Shown here: piece after piece, positions 8,390-17,413 of the stretch
How the letters are laid out: each line of letters opens with the position of its first letter
Numbering within the stretch: the first letter of the stretch is position 1
NCBI RefSeq assembly: GCF_000009985.1
Contig: NC_007626.1
Location: forward strand, 1,450,745 to 1,514,744
From: Paramagnetospirillum magneticum AMB-1
GTDB lineage: Bacteria; Pseudomonadota; Alphaproteobacteria; Rhodospirillales; Magnetospirillaceae
Length of the DNA stretch: 64,000 bases
Reading direction: 5' to 3'
Notes under the pieces: generated by a model
Database searches by the model: none
Seen by the model: the letters and a program-made list of their open reading frames with translations, nothing else
What the model was told of the DNA's origin: nothing
Program-made: the position numbers and the translations under genes

Positions 8390-9784
8390 ATGCCGTTTAC
8401 CGTTGCCATCATCGGGCGCCCCAATGTGGGCAAGTCCACCCTGTTCAATCGTCTGGTGGGCAAGCGTCTGGCCATCGTCCATGACCTGCCCGGCGTGACC
8501 CGCGACCGCCGCGAGGGCCGAGCCAGTCTGCTGGGCATGGAGTTTCAGGTGGTCGACACCGCCGGCTTCGAGGACGATGGCGGCGATTCCATCGAGGCGC
8601 GCATGCGCCACCAGACCGACATGGCGGTGGCCGAGGCCGACGTGGCCCTGCTGCTGATCGATTCCCGTGCCGGGGTCACCCCTCTGGACCGCCACTTCGC
8701 CGACCATCTGCGCCGCCTGCCCACCCCGGTGATCCTGGTGGCCAACAAGTGCGAGGGCAAGGCCGGGGCACCGGGGCTGTATGAATCCTACGGCCTGGGC
8801 ATGGGCGAGCCGGTGGCCGTTTCGGCCGAACACGGCGAAGGCATGTACGAGCTGTTCGAGGCGTTGCGCGATCACGCCATCAAGGCTGGGGCGCTGACCC
8901 CCGAGGGCGACGACCCCGAGCCCGAGGAACCGGCCGAGGGTGAGGACGGCGAGCCCGATCCCACCCGTCCGCTGACCATGGCCATCGTCGGCCGCCCCAA
9001 TGTGGGCAAGTCGACGCTGGGCAACCAGCTGCTGGGCCAGGACCGCCTGCTGACCGGCCCCGAGGCCGGACTGACCCGCGACGCCATCGCCGTGGAATGG
9101 GAGCACCGGGGCCGCCGCATGAAGCTGGTGGACACCGCTGGCCTGCGCAAGAAGGCCCAGATCTACGACGCCATCGAGAAGCTGTCTGTGGGCAACACCA
9201 TCGAGACCATCCGCATGTCCGAGGTGGTGGTGCTGGTGATGGACGCCGCCGCCATTCTGGATAAGCAGGACCTGACCATCGCCCGTCTGGTGGTGGAGGA
9301 AGGCCGCGCCCTGGTTCTGGCCATCAACAAGTGGGATGTGGTCGACGATCCCCAGACGGCGCTGAAGCGCCTCAAGGACCGTCTCGAAACCTCGCTGCCC
9401 CAGGCCAGGGGCGTCGCCACGGTGACGTTGTCGGCCCTGACCGGCCGTGGCATCGAGAAGTTGATGGATGCGGTGCTCGACACCTGGACCAAGTGGAACC
9501 GCCGCATTCCCACCGCCCAGCTTAACCGCTGGCTGGAAGACATGATCGAACGCCATCCGCCGCCGGCCCTGCCCGGCGGGCGGCGCTACAAGATCCGCTA
9601 CATGACCCAGGCCAAGGCCCGGCCGCCGACCTTCGTGCTGTTCGCCACCCGGCCGGAGCAGTTGCCGGAATCCTATTCCCGCTATCTGGTCAACGGATTG
9701 CGCGAGGCTTTCGACCTGCCTGGCGTGCCTGTCCGCCTCTATGTGCGCGGCGGCAAGAATCCCTATGCAGAAAAGGACGGCTGA
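8390..9784 (+). CDS. der: Ribosome biogenesis GTPase Der (EngA)
   Basis: A 464-residue protein with two tandem GTPase domains and a C-terminal KH-like domain. Each G domain has a P-loop (GRPNVGKST near residue 8 and again near residue 203), a DTAGF or DTAGL switch, and an NKCE or NKWD base-recognition motif. An acidic linker ([17 protein letters not shown]) joins them. Der is essential for maturation of the 50S ribosomal subunit. The C-terminal part ([23 protein letters not shown]) matches the family. The start lies 10 bp after bamB. Confidence 0.95.
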
Positions 9785-9870
9785 GGCCTGAGTGCTCCTC
9801 AGGCACTCCGGGAGTCTGTCTGTAGGGAAAGCGCTGCTTTTTCAGCGGGGAAGCGCCGCAGAACTCCCTT

Positions 9871-10020
9871 TCGGGGGCTTTTGCCCCCGATCCCCCAACC
9901 GGGAAGCGCAGCTTCCCGGACCCTTCAGTTTTTATTTTATCGGAATGAAAGAACTGGTGGCTCGGAGGCTGTGCCTCCGAACAGGTCTGGGCGGTAGCCC
10001 AGCCGCGAAGCGGGGCTTTG
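9871..10020 (-). repeat. Dispersed intergenic repeat, family 1, copy 2 (inverted)
   Basis: Reverse complement of the modules at 4041-4175: on the minus strand it runs aaagccccgcttcgcggc, gggctaccgccc, the cggaggcacagcctccg hairpin, ccaccagttct, aactgaagggtccgggaagc and the gggggcaaaagccccc hairpin. It differs in the A/T-rich centre. It fills the gap between der and the diguanylate cyclase. Confidence 0.75.
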
Positions 10021-10029
10021 CGCCAGCCC

Positions 10030-11526
10030 TCATTCCGCCGTCGCGGCCATCTCCACCCGATTGCGGCCGCCGTGCTTGGCGGCATAGAGCGCCCGGTCGG
10101 CACGGCCGAGAATGTCCTCCACCGAGCCGTCGCCGAGCTGGATGGCCGCCACTCCGATGCTGACGGTGAAGCGGACCGGCTGTCCCTGGTCATCGAGGGC
10201 GGAGGTGATGGCCTCGACCGCTTCCCGCAGCCGCTCGGCCATGATGGCGGCGCCCTCCAGATCGGTCTCGGGCAGCACGGCGGCGAATTCCTCGCCACCC
10301 AGGCGCCCCGCCGTGTCCTGCTCGCGGGCCGAGGCGGCCATGGCGGCGGCAAGCACCTGTATCACGCGGTCGCCGGTGGGATGGCCCCAGGTGTCGTTGA
10401 TGGCCTTGAAATGGTCGATGTCCACCATGAACAGCGCCAGCGCGCCGCCATAGCGCAAGGTGCGGGCCAGTTCGTGCTCGGCCACCGACATCAGATGCCG
10501 GCGGTTGGGCACGCCGGTCAATGGATCGGTGTCCGCCTGCCGGCGCAATTCCTCGCGCTGGCGCACGGTGGTCAGATAGGAGCGCAGGCCAAGGGTCGCC
10601 AGGGCCACCAGCAACAAGAACCCGGCGGCAAGCTGTCCGGCCCGCTTGCTCCATTCCGTCAGGATTCCGGCCAGGTCGTAGCCGACCATGAGAATCAGTG
10701 GAATGTTTTCGAGCTTGCTCAGCCCGAAGATCCGCTCGCGGCCATCCAGTGGCGACACGGCGACGAACGACGCGCTGGAGCGCTGCTCGCCGAAGCTGGG
10801 CTGGCCGGTGGGCTGCGGCGTGCGGGTTCCGATGACGGCGGGCAGTTCGGGATTGCGGGCCAGCAGAACGCCGTCCCCGTCGACGATGGCCAGCACGTCG
10901 CGATCCTCGACGGTGAACGAGGAGATCCAGTCCTGGGCATGGCTGAGGTCGATGGCCGCCAGGGCGCCTCCCAGCAGCTTGCCGTCGGCGGACAGCAGAT
11001 GGCGCGACACCAGGATCACCGGCCGCCGGCTGGCCGATTTCTCCGCCGGCACGTATTGGATATAGGTCTTGTCCGTCAGTGCCTCCGGGCGCTCGGCACA
11101 GGACTTCTGATTGCTGCGAAAGCCCAGCAGGCGGGTGTCGGCCGCCGCCACGAAGACGCAGTCGGAGTTGTAGATCGAAATGCCGGTCAGCCGCGGCACG
11201 CTGGCGGTCTTTTCCGCCAGCATGCCGTTCAGTTGCCGGCCCCGCTCGGGGTCGAGGCGAGGGCGCAGCACTTCCGGTCCCGTCTGGCCGATCACGTCGC
11301 GCAGGACGTAATCCACCGAGATGATGGTGGTCCCGAACCATTGCGCCATGAACTGGCTCTTCTGGACCGCCAGCACCGTCCGCTCGGCGACGATGCGGCC
11401 CCGTCCCTCGGCCAGGTCGACGCCCAGCCAGGCCGCAACCCCCGCCAGGATGGCGAACAGCGCGGAATAGAGGATGGCCGGGGACTGGGACACGCGCCGG
11501 CTTGATCTCGCCCCTTTTCGACTCAC
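10030..11526 (-). CDS. Membrane diguanylate cyclase with periplasmic Cache-type sensor
   Basis: A 498-residue protein: membrane span (about 16-35), a large periplasmic region (36-298) with dCACHE character (ISIYNSDCVFVAA, DKTYIQYVP, GALAAIDLSH), a second span (299-316), then a GGDEF domain. The active-site motif is GGEEF at 410-414. An allosteric product-inhibition site RxxD (REQD, 401-404) lies exactly five residues before it. It should make cyclic di-GMP from two GTP in response to an external ligand and shut off at high product. The start is GTG at 11526. The periplasmic ligand is unknown. Confidence 0.9.
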   Translation of the reverse strand: MSRKGARSSRRVSQSPAILYSALFAILAGVAAWLGVDLAEGRGRIVAERTVLAVQKSQFMAQWFGTTIISVDYVLRDVIGQTGPEVLRPRLDPERGRQLNGMLAEKTASVPRLTGISIYNSDCVFVAAADTRLLGFRSNQKSCAERPEALTDKTYIQYVPAEKSASRRPVILVSRHLLSADGKLLGGALAAIDLSHAQDWISSFTVEDRDVLAIVDGDGVLLARNPELPAVIGTRTPQPTGQPSFGEQRSSASFVAVSPLDGRERIFGLSKLENIPLILMVGYDLAGILTEWSKRAGQLAAGFLLLVALATLGLRSYLTTVRQREELRRQADTDPLTGVPNRRHLMSVAEHELARTLRYGGALALFMVDIDHFKAINDTWGHPTGDRVIQVLAAAMAASAREQDTAGRLGGEEFAAVLPETDLEGAAIMAERLREAVEAITSALDDQGQPVRFTVSIGVAAIQLGDGSVEDILGRADRALYAAKHGGRNRVEMAATAE

Positions 11527-11646
11527 TCCGGAATTCTCTCCCTTAGATCGCGCAAAACCGCGAGGGCCGAAGTGTACACACCCTTCGCGGCAATTGCATG
11601 GAGTGGCTTTGACGCGGTGGGATCGTGGCTGGCCTCGCCGGGGGCG

Positions 11647-12027
11647 TCACTTGTGCTTGGAGAACAGGTCCAGCGTCTTGCACAGCAGGGCGCCGATGGG
11701 ACGCGGCTTGGGGGCCGACAGGCACTCGGCCAGGTAATCGGCCACCGCCTTGTCCGGGTCGGTCTCCGCCGTCTGGCGGGCGTCGACGCCCCGGGCCTGC
11801 ATGCGCTTCATGAAACCCTCGCCCGCCGAAATGGCGATCACGGTGGTGATGCCGTCCAGCGGATGGGGGGCGTCGCCCTCGTAGTGATGAAAGACCTGGG
11901 CGGCTTCCAGTTCGACCCGCACGGCAGACGAAGCGGTGTTCGGCTCATAGACCAGCCAGTGGCGGGCCCGGCCGGCATGGCCTGATACCTTGCTGTAGCG
12001 GGAATCCACGGCGACGGCGATTTTCAT
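11647..12027 (-). CDS. NifX/NifB-like dinitrogenase iron-molybdenum cofactor-binding family protein
   Basis: A 126-residue protein opening MKIAVAVDSRYSKVSGHAGRAR, characteristic of the Nitro_FeMo-Co superfamily (NifX, NafY C-domain, NifB C-domain, MTH1175-like). Members bind FeMo-co or other iron-sulfur/metal clusters in nitrogenase assembly or related redox roles. The internal DGITTVIAISAGEGFMKRM block is also typical. No other nif gene is present in the window, so a nitrogenase role is not shown. It is divergent from the NarL-type regulator at 12181, with a 153-bp gap that probably holds both promoters. Confidence 0.8.
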   Translation of the reverse strand: MKIAVAVDSRYSKVSGHAGRARHWLVYEPNTASSAVRVELEAAQVFHHYEGDAPHPLDGITTVIAISAGEGFMKRMQARGVDARQTAETDPDKAVADYLAECLSAPKPRPIGALLCKTLDLFSKHK

Positions 12028-12180
12028 GGTGAGTTGTCCCTAATGTGACGTACTTCATAGACACGGCAATATCGGTCGATCACTACAGCGATTCTGGGGG
12101 CTTAATACGCATATTCTTGCGCATTCCCTTGATGTGGGGCCTGAACTCGGCGATTATCCGGCAGGCGGAGGAGAACGACT

Positions 12181-12810
12181 GTGACGGTACGCATTCTGAT
12201 AGCCGAGGATCAACAACTGGTTCGTCAGGGCCTGGTTGCTCTTCTGGCGGTTGACGATGTTACCATCGTCGGAGAGGCCGAGGACGGCAAGGGCGCCATC
12301 GAAATGGCGCGGACATTGGCGCCCGACGTGGTGCTGATGGACCTGTCCATGCCCGAGCTGGACGGTGTCGAGGCGACGCGGCGCATCAAGCAGGTGGCGC
12401 CCCAGGTGCGCGTTCTGGTCCTGACCGTGGCCAATTGCGAGCGCCGGGTGGCTGAAGCCCTGGCCGCCGGTGCCGACGGTTACGCCCTGAAGAAGCTGGG
12501 CCATGGCGAATTGATGGCCGCCATCAACGCGGTCTGCGCCGGCAAGACCTATCTTGGTCCCGGCCTGTCCGAAGACCTGGTCAAGGAATACCTGGAAGGC
12601 TCGGACATGGGCGGCGGCTCGCTCACCGCGCGCGAGCGGGAAGTGCTGCAGCTGATCGCCCGCGGCCACAAGAACCGTGAGATCGCCGACGAACTGGGCA
12701 TCGCCATCAAGACGGTGGAGACCCACCGCACCAAGATCATGCAGAAGCTGGACCTGCATAACTCCGCCGAACTGGCGGCCTATGCCATCCGCCGCGGGCT
12801 GATCGAATAG
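12181..12810 (+). CDS. NarL/FixJ-family response regulator
   Basis: A 209-residue transcription regulator: receiver domain with acidic E9/D10, phospho-acceptor D54 (VVLMDLSMPEL), and a K in GYALKK, followed by a LuxR-type helix-turn-helix (LTAREREVLQLIARG through KTVETHRTKIMQKL). The GTG start at 12181 has a strong GGAGGAG site. No kinase gene is adjacent, so its partner must lie elsewhere. It faces away from the NifX-like gene. Confidence 0.9.
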   Translation: MTVRILIAEDQQLVRQGLVALLAVDDVTIVGEAEDGKGAIEMARTLAPDVVLMDLSMPELDGVEATRRIKQVAPQVRVLVLTVANCERRVAEALAAGADGYALKKLGHGELMAAINAVCAGKTYLGPGLSEDLVKEYLEGSDMGGGSLTAREREVLQLIARGHKNREIADELGIAIKTVETHRTKIMQKLDLHNSAELAAYAIRRGLIE

Positions 12811-13317
12811 TCAGGCAATGGCGCGGGTCACCCAGGCCCGCAGCCTGCCGGTCGCCCGGCGGGCGAAGCGCCACAGCCTCCAGCCGTTCAGCCGCGCATG
12901 GGCCCAGGCCTTGACGCCGTTGATCCAGTCGTGCAGGCGCACGAACCACGCTACCGTCATCAAAGTCGGCTTGCACAGAGTGTAGATGCGGGCGAACAGG
13001 GCGGTGGCCGTCAGCTTGGCGGTCAGCAGCACCAGCAATCCCCACAGCACATGCCCCTGGGTGATGGCCCACAGCGCCATCAGCTTGAAGGGAAACATGA
13101 CGGCGCCGGGGGCCAGGAACAGGGCGGCGGCGCCCAAGGGCGGCAAGGCCTGGATGCGGGCCTCCAGGCGGGCGACCAGCGGCAGGCGGCCGAGACGGGC
13201 CATCAGCGCCTTCAGGCCCGCCCAGATGACTTCTTCCAGCAGCAGCAGAATCACCGCTGGCGGGACCAGCAGGGCGGAGACGAGGGGATGACGGCGCGAT
13301 GGCTCGGACACGGGCAT
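12811..13317 (-). CDS. Hypothetical membrane protein
   Basis: A 168-residue protein with hydrophobic segments at about 14-32, 58-80 and 84-106, and an arginine-rich C-terminal half (HARLNGWRLWRFARRATGRLR). No family is recognised. The ATG at 13317 is preferred because CGGAG lies five bases upstream; the frame is open 15 codons further. It converges on the NarL-type regulator with no gap, its stop being directly adjacent to that stop. Confidence 0.6.
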   Translation of the reverse strand: MPVSEPSRRHPLVSALLVPPAVILLLLEEVIWAGLKALMARLGRLPLVARLEARIQALPPLGAAALFLAPGAVMFPFKLMALWAITQGHVLWGLLVLLTAKLTATALFARIYTLCKPTLMTVAWFVRLHDWINGVKAWAHARLNGWRLWRFARRATGRLRAWVTRAIA

Positions 13318-13441
13318 GGAACTCCGCCGGGGGTTGGCGTTCGGTGGACTGCGCCGCATCAATATAAGACGCGGCGGCTGTCACGCAAACGTCAGGCTGG
13401 GCTGCTAGGTTGCGGAGCCCAAACACTTGTGAAAGCCCGCC

Positions 13442-13828
13442 ATGCGCCTCCCGTCCTCGCCGCTCGGAATCTTTCTGGTCATTTGCGCCGTCCTGCTGCC
13501 CACCGGGGCCGGGCTGACCGCGCCGGTCTGGCTGATGGTCATGGGCGTCCGCCTCGATCTGGCCGCGTCCATCGGTTCGCGCATCGTGGGGGTGACCGTC
13601 CTGGCCTGCGCCGCTCTCGCCCTGGTCTATCGTCTGGTGCTGCGGCCCAGGCTGCAGGCCCATCCCATCGCCGCGCCGGTGATGGCGGCGGACGGCCCGG
13701 CCGAGGACAATTCGGCCCGCGACCGTGTGGTTCACGCCCTGGTGTGGTGCCTGTTCCTGGTCCCGTTCGTACTGCTCGTGGTGGGATTCATCGTGGGTCA
13801 GCTGGACGCGGCGACCGGGGTGGACTGA
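13442..13828 (+). CDS. Hypothetical small membrane protein
   Basis: A 128-residue protein with hydrophobic segments near 10-34, 45-63 and 98-118, and a charged loop (DGPAEDNSARDR) between the last two. I do not recognise a family. The ATG at 13442 starts a plausible signal-anchor. It is divergent from the membrane protein at 12811-13317. Its 3' end overlaps the small minus-strand ORF at 13788-14000, if that ORF is real. Confidence 0.55.
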   Translation: MRLPSSPLGIFLVICAVLLPTGAGLTAPVWLMVMGVRLDLAASIGSRIVGVTVLACAALALVYRLVLRPRLQAHPIAAPVMAADGPAEDNSARDRVVHALVWCLFLVPFVLLVVGFIVGQLDAATGVD

Positions 13829-14000
13829 CGGCGTCCGCTGACGGCTTCTTACGTTTTCTCTGCCGGGTGCCGCAATCCAGGCATAATTGAGCCCGAGCCC
13901 GGCGGCACCGGTCCTTCACCGGGCAATTCTCGGGCGGCTCGGTCCGGGTGGCGCCGCCGGATTGTGGGTCGGCGGGCGTGGAGGAGGGCGGAGTGTCCAT
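13788..14000 (-). CDS. Possible small cysteine-containing protein
   Basis: A 70-codon frame whose ATG lies five bases after the stop of the gene at 14006-14920, on the same strand, so translational coupling is possible. The product has four cysteines (ENCPVKDRC and LCLDCGTRQR), a pattern seen in small zinc-binding proteins. Against it: the 3' end overlaps the convergent gene at 13442-13828 by 41 bp, and GC-rich DNA readily gives spurious frames. No family is recognised. Confidence 0.3.
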   Translation of the reverse strand: MDTPPSSTPADPQSGGATRTEPPENCPVKDRCRRARAQLCLDCGTRQRKRKKPSADAVSPPRSPRPADPR

Positions 14001-14005
14001 GGCGC

Positions 14006-14920
14006 CTAATGCCCGCCCTTCTTTTCCTTCTTCTCATCCTTGGCCTCTTTAGCGTCCTTGCCGCCACCCTTGCCCACCTGATCGGGGCGCATGAAGACCT
14101 GCATGGGTTTCAGCCATTCGGCCGCGTCATTGGCACGTTCGGCAACGGCGGCGCGGCCGTCGCTTGATGCGTTGAGCGTGGCGCTGACCCCTTCCAGGCA
14201 GGCCCGCTGCGCCGCCTCGTCGCCACCCTCGGCGCGGACGGCGAAGACGGCCCGAACCGGAATGGCGGCATCGGGGCCGTTGGGGCGAAGCGACAGCATC
14301 CAGCCGACCTTGCGGTTGGCGCCTTCGATCACCCCTTCCTTCATCATCAGGGTCTGGTTGGCGGCCATGATGCCGATGGAATAGCGCAGGACCATGCCGT
14401 CGGGCGGGGCAACCAGGGTCACGCCCACCGGAATGGGCTTGTTGCCGTGCAGGGCCAGTTCTCCCTCGACGGCATAGGCGATGCCATCGGCGTGGGGAAA
14501 GCGGGCCAGTTCGTTCTTGAAGGAAAAGGTGGCCTCGTTGGAGCGGGTCCAGCCACGAGGGATCTCCTTGCGCAGCAAAAAACGCTCTACCGTGCGGCGC
14601 AGGGTGTAGAAGTGTTCGTCCTCGGCGGGCGTGAAGCTCTCGCGTTTGCGCGGGGCCGGCAGCAGGCTGGTGGCCTCGATGGTGAAGATGCCGAACCCAT
14701 TGGCCACCGGCGCCCGTTCCACCAGGGCAAAGCTCTCCACCGCCACCGGGGTGACCAGGGGGGCGCCGGCGATTCCCTTGACCGGAGCGGTCGCCGCCTG
14801 GGATTCCGCCGCTTCGGCGCTGTTGGTCAGGCAGAGTCCCGCCAGAATCGCCACTGTCGCCATCGGCCAGAGCTGCATTGGGGAAGTCCGTTCCTGTGCG
14901 TCCATGGTGAAAGGCGGCAT
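14006..14920 (-). CDS. Exported protein of unknown function with lysine-rich tail
   Basis: A 304-residue protein with a hydrophobic N-terminal segment (MATVAILAGLCL) followed by SAEA, consistent with signal peptidase cleavage near residue 37. The mature domain is mixed alpha/beta without a recognised family, and the last 22 residues are almost all K, E, D and G. The ATG at 14920 is kept because AGGGA lies six bases upstream; 14878 is an alternative that would give a shorter signal peptide. It is probably periplasmic. It is divergent from the gene at 14969. Confidence 0.6.
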   Translation of the reverse strand: MPPFTMDAQERTSPMQLWPMATVAILAGLCLTNSAEAAESQAATAPVKGIAGAPLVTPVAVESFALVERAPVANGFGIFTIEATSLLPAPRKRESFTPAEDEHFYTLRRTVERFLLRKEIPRGWTRSNEATFSFKNELARFPHADGIAYAVEGELALHGNKPIPVGVTLVAPPDGMVLRYSIGIMAANQTLMMKEGVIEGANRKVGWMLSLRPNGPDAAIPVRAVFAVRAEGGDEAAQRACLEGVSATLNASSDGRAAVAERANDAAEWLKPMQVFMRPDQVGKGGGKDAKEAKDEKKEKKGGH

Positions 14921-14968
14921 TGTGATCCCTGTTCGGCGGGGTTTTCAACTCCCAGATAGGGAGAGGGG

Positions 14969-15544
14969 ATGGATATTGAAAGGTCAGGGATGATGGAGGA
15001 ACAAGTCGGCCCGGTGACCGTCAGCATCGCGCGCAGGGCGATTCCCGGCCGCGAGGCCGATTACGAGGACTGGATCTCGCGGGTTACCGCCGAGGTCTGT
15101 CACTGGCCGGGCTATCAGGGCGTCAGCGTCCTGCGGCCGGTGGCCGCCACCGACTACGCCTACGTCACCATCTACCGCTTTTCCACCTGGGAGCAATGCC
15201 ACGCCTTCGAAAAGTCCGAGGAGCGCGGCCGGCTGCTGCGGGAACTGGACGGCATGGTCGAGAGCGAAGGGGAGATCAAGAAGGTCACCGGCCTGGAATT
15301 CTGGTTCGACCTGCCGGAAGTCCCCGCCCAGGCCCGCCCGTCCCCCCATAAGATGGCTCTGGTGGTGACTTTGGTGGCTTACGGCGTGGTCATGGGACTG
15401 ACCTTCACCATCGGCCCCCAGATCTCCGGCCTGCCCGTCTGGCTGCGCGCCCTGATCATGGTTACCGCCCAGGTGACGCTGATGACCTACGTGTTCATGC
15501 CCCAGGCCACCCGGCTGCTGCGCCCCTGGCTGTTCGGGCGCTAG
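14969..15544 (+). CDS. Antibiotic biosynthesis monooxygenase (ABM) domain membrane protein
   Basis: A 191-residue protein: an ABM/DabB-type ferredoxin-like domain (residues about 14-105; VSIARRAIPGREADYEDWI, YRFSTWEQCHAFEKSEE) fused to two C-terminal membrane spans (about 128-150 and 158-178). This fusion is known in proteobacterial proteins of unknown function. The membrane anchor makes it unlike secreted-pathway ABM monooxygenases. The ATG at 14969 follows a GGGAGAGGGG site; 14990 is an alternative start. Confidence 0.75.
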   Translation: MDIERSGMMEEQVGPVTVSIARRAIPGREADYEDWISRVTAEVCHWPGYQGVSVLRPVAATDYAYVTIYRFSTWEQCHAFEKSEERGRLLRELDGMVESEGEIKKVTGLEFWFDLPEVPAQARPSPHKMALVVTLVAYGVVMGLTFTIGPQISGLPVWLRALIMVTAQVTLMTYVFMPQATRLLRPWLFGR

Positions 15545-15645
15545 GGCATCGAGCGCCAAATATGACGCACGATGGTCTAGGGGCAGTCGACATTCAGGGA
15601 ACTCGGCTGATTTCGGACCAGAGCGAGTTCCTGGCAGGAATTTCA

Positions 15646-15733
15646 GCCACAGATGAACACAGATAAACACAGGTGAATTCGGAAAAATTCTTATCTGTGT
15701 CCCGCGCGGCGGGAATCTGTGTTCATCTGTGGC
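15646..15733. repeat. Long inverted repeat with 19-bp perfect arms
   Basis: GCCACAGATGAACACAGAT at 15646-15664 is the exact reverse complement of 15715-15733. The loop contains a further copy of the motif (ACACAGG; TTATCTGTGT) and a GCGCGGCG core. The ACAGATGAACACAGAT motif type is scattered in many bacterial genomes. The rest of the 15545-15795 gap shows nothing else that I can assign. Confidence 0.85.
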
Positions 15734-15795
15734 CTATTTCTTGACCTATCAACTTGAATGTCGATTGGTCCTAAGGTTCGTGTTGTCCCTCGGCC

Positions 15796-16080
15796 TCAGC
15801 GCGGCATGGCGCCGGGCAGGGCGAAGCGGGCCAGGGCCACCGATTGGGCGGGAAGGTTCACCTCGTCGGCGAAGGCCAGCAGCGACGCCTCGTCATCCAG
15901 CAGGAAATCCAGGACGGCCCCCAGGATTTCGGCCTCGCCGGCGCGGCGGCGCAGGGTGTCGCTGTCACAGCCGGTCGCCGTCAGGAATCGCGTGGCCCGA
16001 TCCTGGTCGGTCACCACCCAGGCCAGAGCGCGCAAGGCAGTCACTTCGGCGGAATTTGGGGACATCCTGGCGTCACGCAC
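15796..16080 (-). CDS. DUF3572 family protein
   Basis: A 94-residue helical protein. The core ALRALAWVVTDQDRATRFL, then a short helix and ILGAVLDFLLDDEASLLAFADE, fits DUF3572, a small alphaproteobacterial family of unknown function. The GTG at 16080 is chosen for the AAGGGA site eight bases upstream and overlaps the preceding small gene by 8 bp; the ATG at 16065 is the alternative. Probably cytoplasmic. Confidence 0.75.
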   Translation of the reverse strand: MRDARMSPNSAEVTALRALAWVVTDQDRATRFLTATGCDSDTLRRRAGEAEILGAVLDFLLDDEASLLAFADEVNLPAQSVALARFALPGAMPR

Positions 16081-16261
16081 GACCCATTCCCTTCTCCCGG
16101 TTCAGCCGTTCGACCCGATTGAGCAGCAGCATGGCGCGATCGGCGGCGGGCCAATCGCCGCGGCGAGCCAGTTCGGCGGCCCGACGGGCGGCAACCGCCA
16201 CGGCTTCCCGTCCAAAATAGGCGACCATCTCGTCGGCCGCGCAGGTCCAGTGCTTTTCCAT
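16073..16261 (-). CDS. Small conserved-looking hypothetical protein
   Basis: A 62-residue protein (MEKHWTCAADEMVAYFGREA at the start). It is predicted helical, with a WPAADRAMLLLNRVERL segment. The ATG at 16261 is preceded by GGAGGC at good spacing, so this start is better than the one four codons upstream. It overlaps the DUF3572 gene by 8 bp, indicating co-translation. I cannot name the family. Confidence 0.6.
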   Translation of the reverse strand: MEKHWTCAADEMVAYFGREAVAVAARRAAELARRGDWPAADRAMLLLNRVERLNREKGMGRA

Positions 16262-16384
16262 TGGCGCCTCCATGAGAACAAAAGGCTAAAATAGTGCGAA
16301 CAAAAAGGCAATACACAAAATGTGTGGTCGCTAGTTGGGGTTGACGGCACAATCTTTGATGCCCATCTGACCGGAGCGTTGGTA

Positions 16385-17413
16385 ATGGGGCTTTGGTATG
16401 CGGTGGAGGGGCTGATGCGACTGCGCTGGACCATGGCCTTGGTGGTGGCAACCGCACTTCTTGCCGTGTTCATCCTGTTGCGCTGGGGCGGAGTTTTCGA
16501 TGACCGCAAGGTGGTGGTCGGTGTGCTCAATCACGCCATCGTCGCGGAGGAGGCCCTGGACGGCTTCAAGGCTGGACTGGGCGGGCTCGGCTGGCCCGAG
16601 GGCGGGCGCGTCACCTATCACTACCGGGGGCCGCTGGCCGGTGCCGCCTTGGATGCCGAGGCCGAACGTCTGGCGGAACTGAAACCGGACCTGTTCCTGA
16701 CCCTGTCGACCCCGGCGGCCAAATCGGCGTTCAAGGTGGCGAAGAACGCGGGCATTCCCCTGATCTTCGCGCCGGCCAGCGATCCCATCGCCATCGGTCT
16801 GGCGGAAAATCTGGGGCGGCCCGGACGGAATGCCACCGGCGTGACCTTCGGCATACAAGAGCCTGTCCGGCTGCAATGGCTGAAGACCATGCTGCCGGAT
16901 CTGAAAGCGATCCTGGTACCCTATAATCCCGATGATTTGTCGCCGCTGGCATCGCTGCTGAAAATCACGCCGCTTGCCGGAGAGCTGGGAATTCGCCTGG
17001 ATCACGCCCATGTGCGCAACGGGGCGGAGCTGGACGCGGCGCTGTCGGCCATGGCGTCCGACGTGGGAGCGGTCTTCGTGCCGGTGGATGCCTATGTGGC
17101 GTCGCAGGTGCCCCGCATCATGCTGGCCACCCTGAAGCGGGGCATCCCCCTCAGCACGCCGCAGCGCCGTGGCGTGCAGGAAGGTGCCTTCATGTCGTAT
17201 GGCCTGGATATGCATGCGCTGGGCGCCCAGGGTGCCCGCCTCGCCGCCCAGGTGCTGGGGGGCGTGCCGGCCGGCGATCTGCCGGTGGAAACGGCGGAAT
17301 TCCGGCTGACCATCAACATGGACACGGCGGGTCGCCTGGGGATCTCGCTCCCCGACCCGATTTTGCGGCAGGCGGACCTGATCCGTATCTCGAGGGATGC
17401 CGATGGACGCTGA
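16385..17413 (+). CDS. ABC-type substrate-binding protein (ABC_sub_bind family)
   Basis: A 342-residue protein with an N-terminal hydrophobic segment (MALVVATALLAVFILL) that is either a signal peptide or membrane anchor. The rest has the ABC_sub_bind (periplasmic-binding type 1) pattern: VVVGVLNHAIVAEEALDGF, a KPDLFLTLSTPAA strand-loop, PLIFAPASDPIAIGL and NATGVTFG. No permease or ATPase gene is adjacent. Instead the gene overlaps the start of a GGDEF-EAL protein by 17 bp, so it more likely feeds a ligand signal into cyclic di-GMP control than into transport. The start is uncertain within 16385-16415. Confidence 0.78.
   Translation: MGLWYAVEGLMRLRWTMALVVATALLAVFILLRWGGVFDDRKVVVGVLNHAIVAEEALDGFKAGLGGLGWPEGGRVTYHYRGPLAGAALDAEAERLAELKPDLFLTLSTPAAKSAFKVAKNAGIPLIFAPASDPIAIGLAENLGRPGRNATGVTFGIQEPVRLQWLKTMLPDLKAILVPYNPDDLSPLASLLKITPLAGELGIRLDHAHVRNGAELDAALSAMASDVGAVFVPVDAYVASQVPRIMLATLKRGIPLSTPQRRGVQEGAFMSYGLDMHALGAQGARLAAQVLGGVPAGDLPVETAEFRLTINMDTAGRLGISLPDPILRQADLIRISRDADGR

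Noticed and set aside
13849..14067. Arginine-rich minus-strand frame of 72 codons
   Set aside because: Overlaps the end of the exported protein gene in another frame; highly basic GC-driven composition. The frame at 13788-14000 is more plausible.
15646..15733. Considered as a CRISPR array or terminator
   Set aside because: There is one inverted repeat, not regularly spaced direct repeats with spacers, and no T-run.
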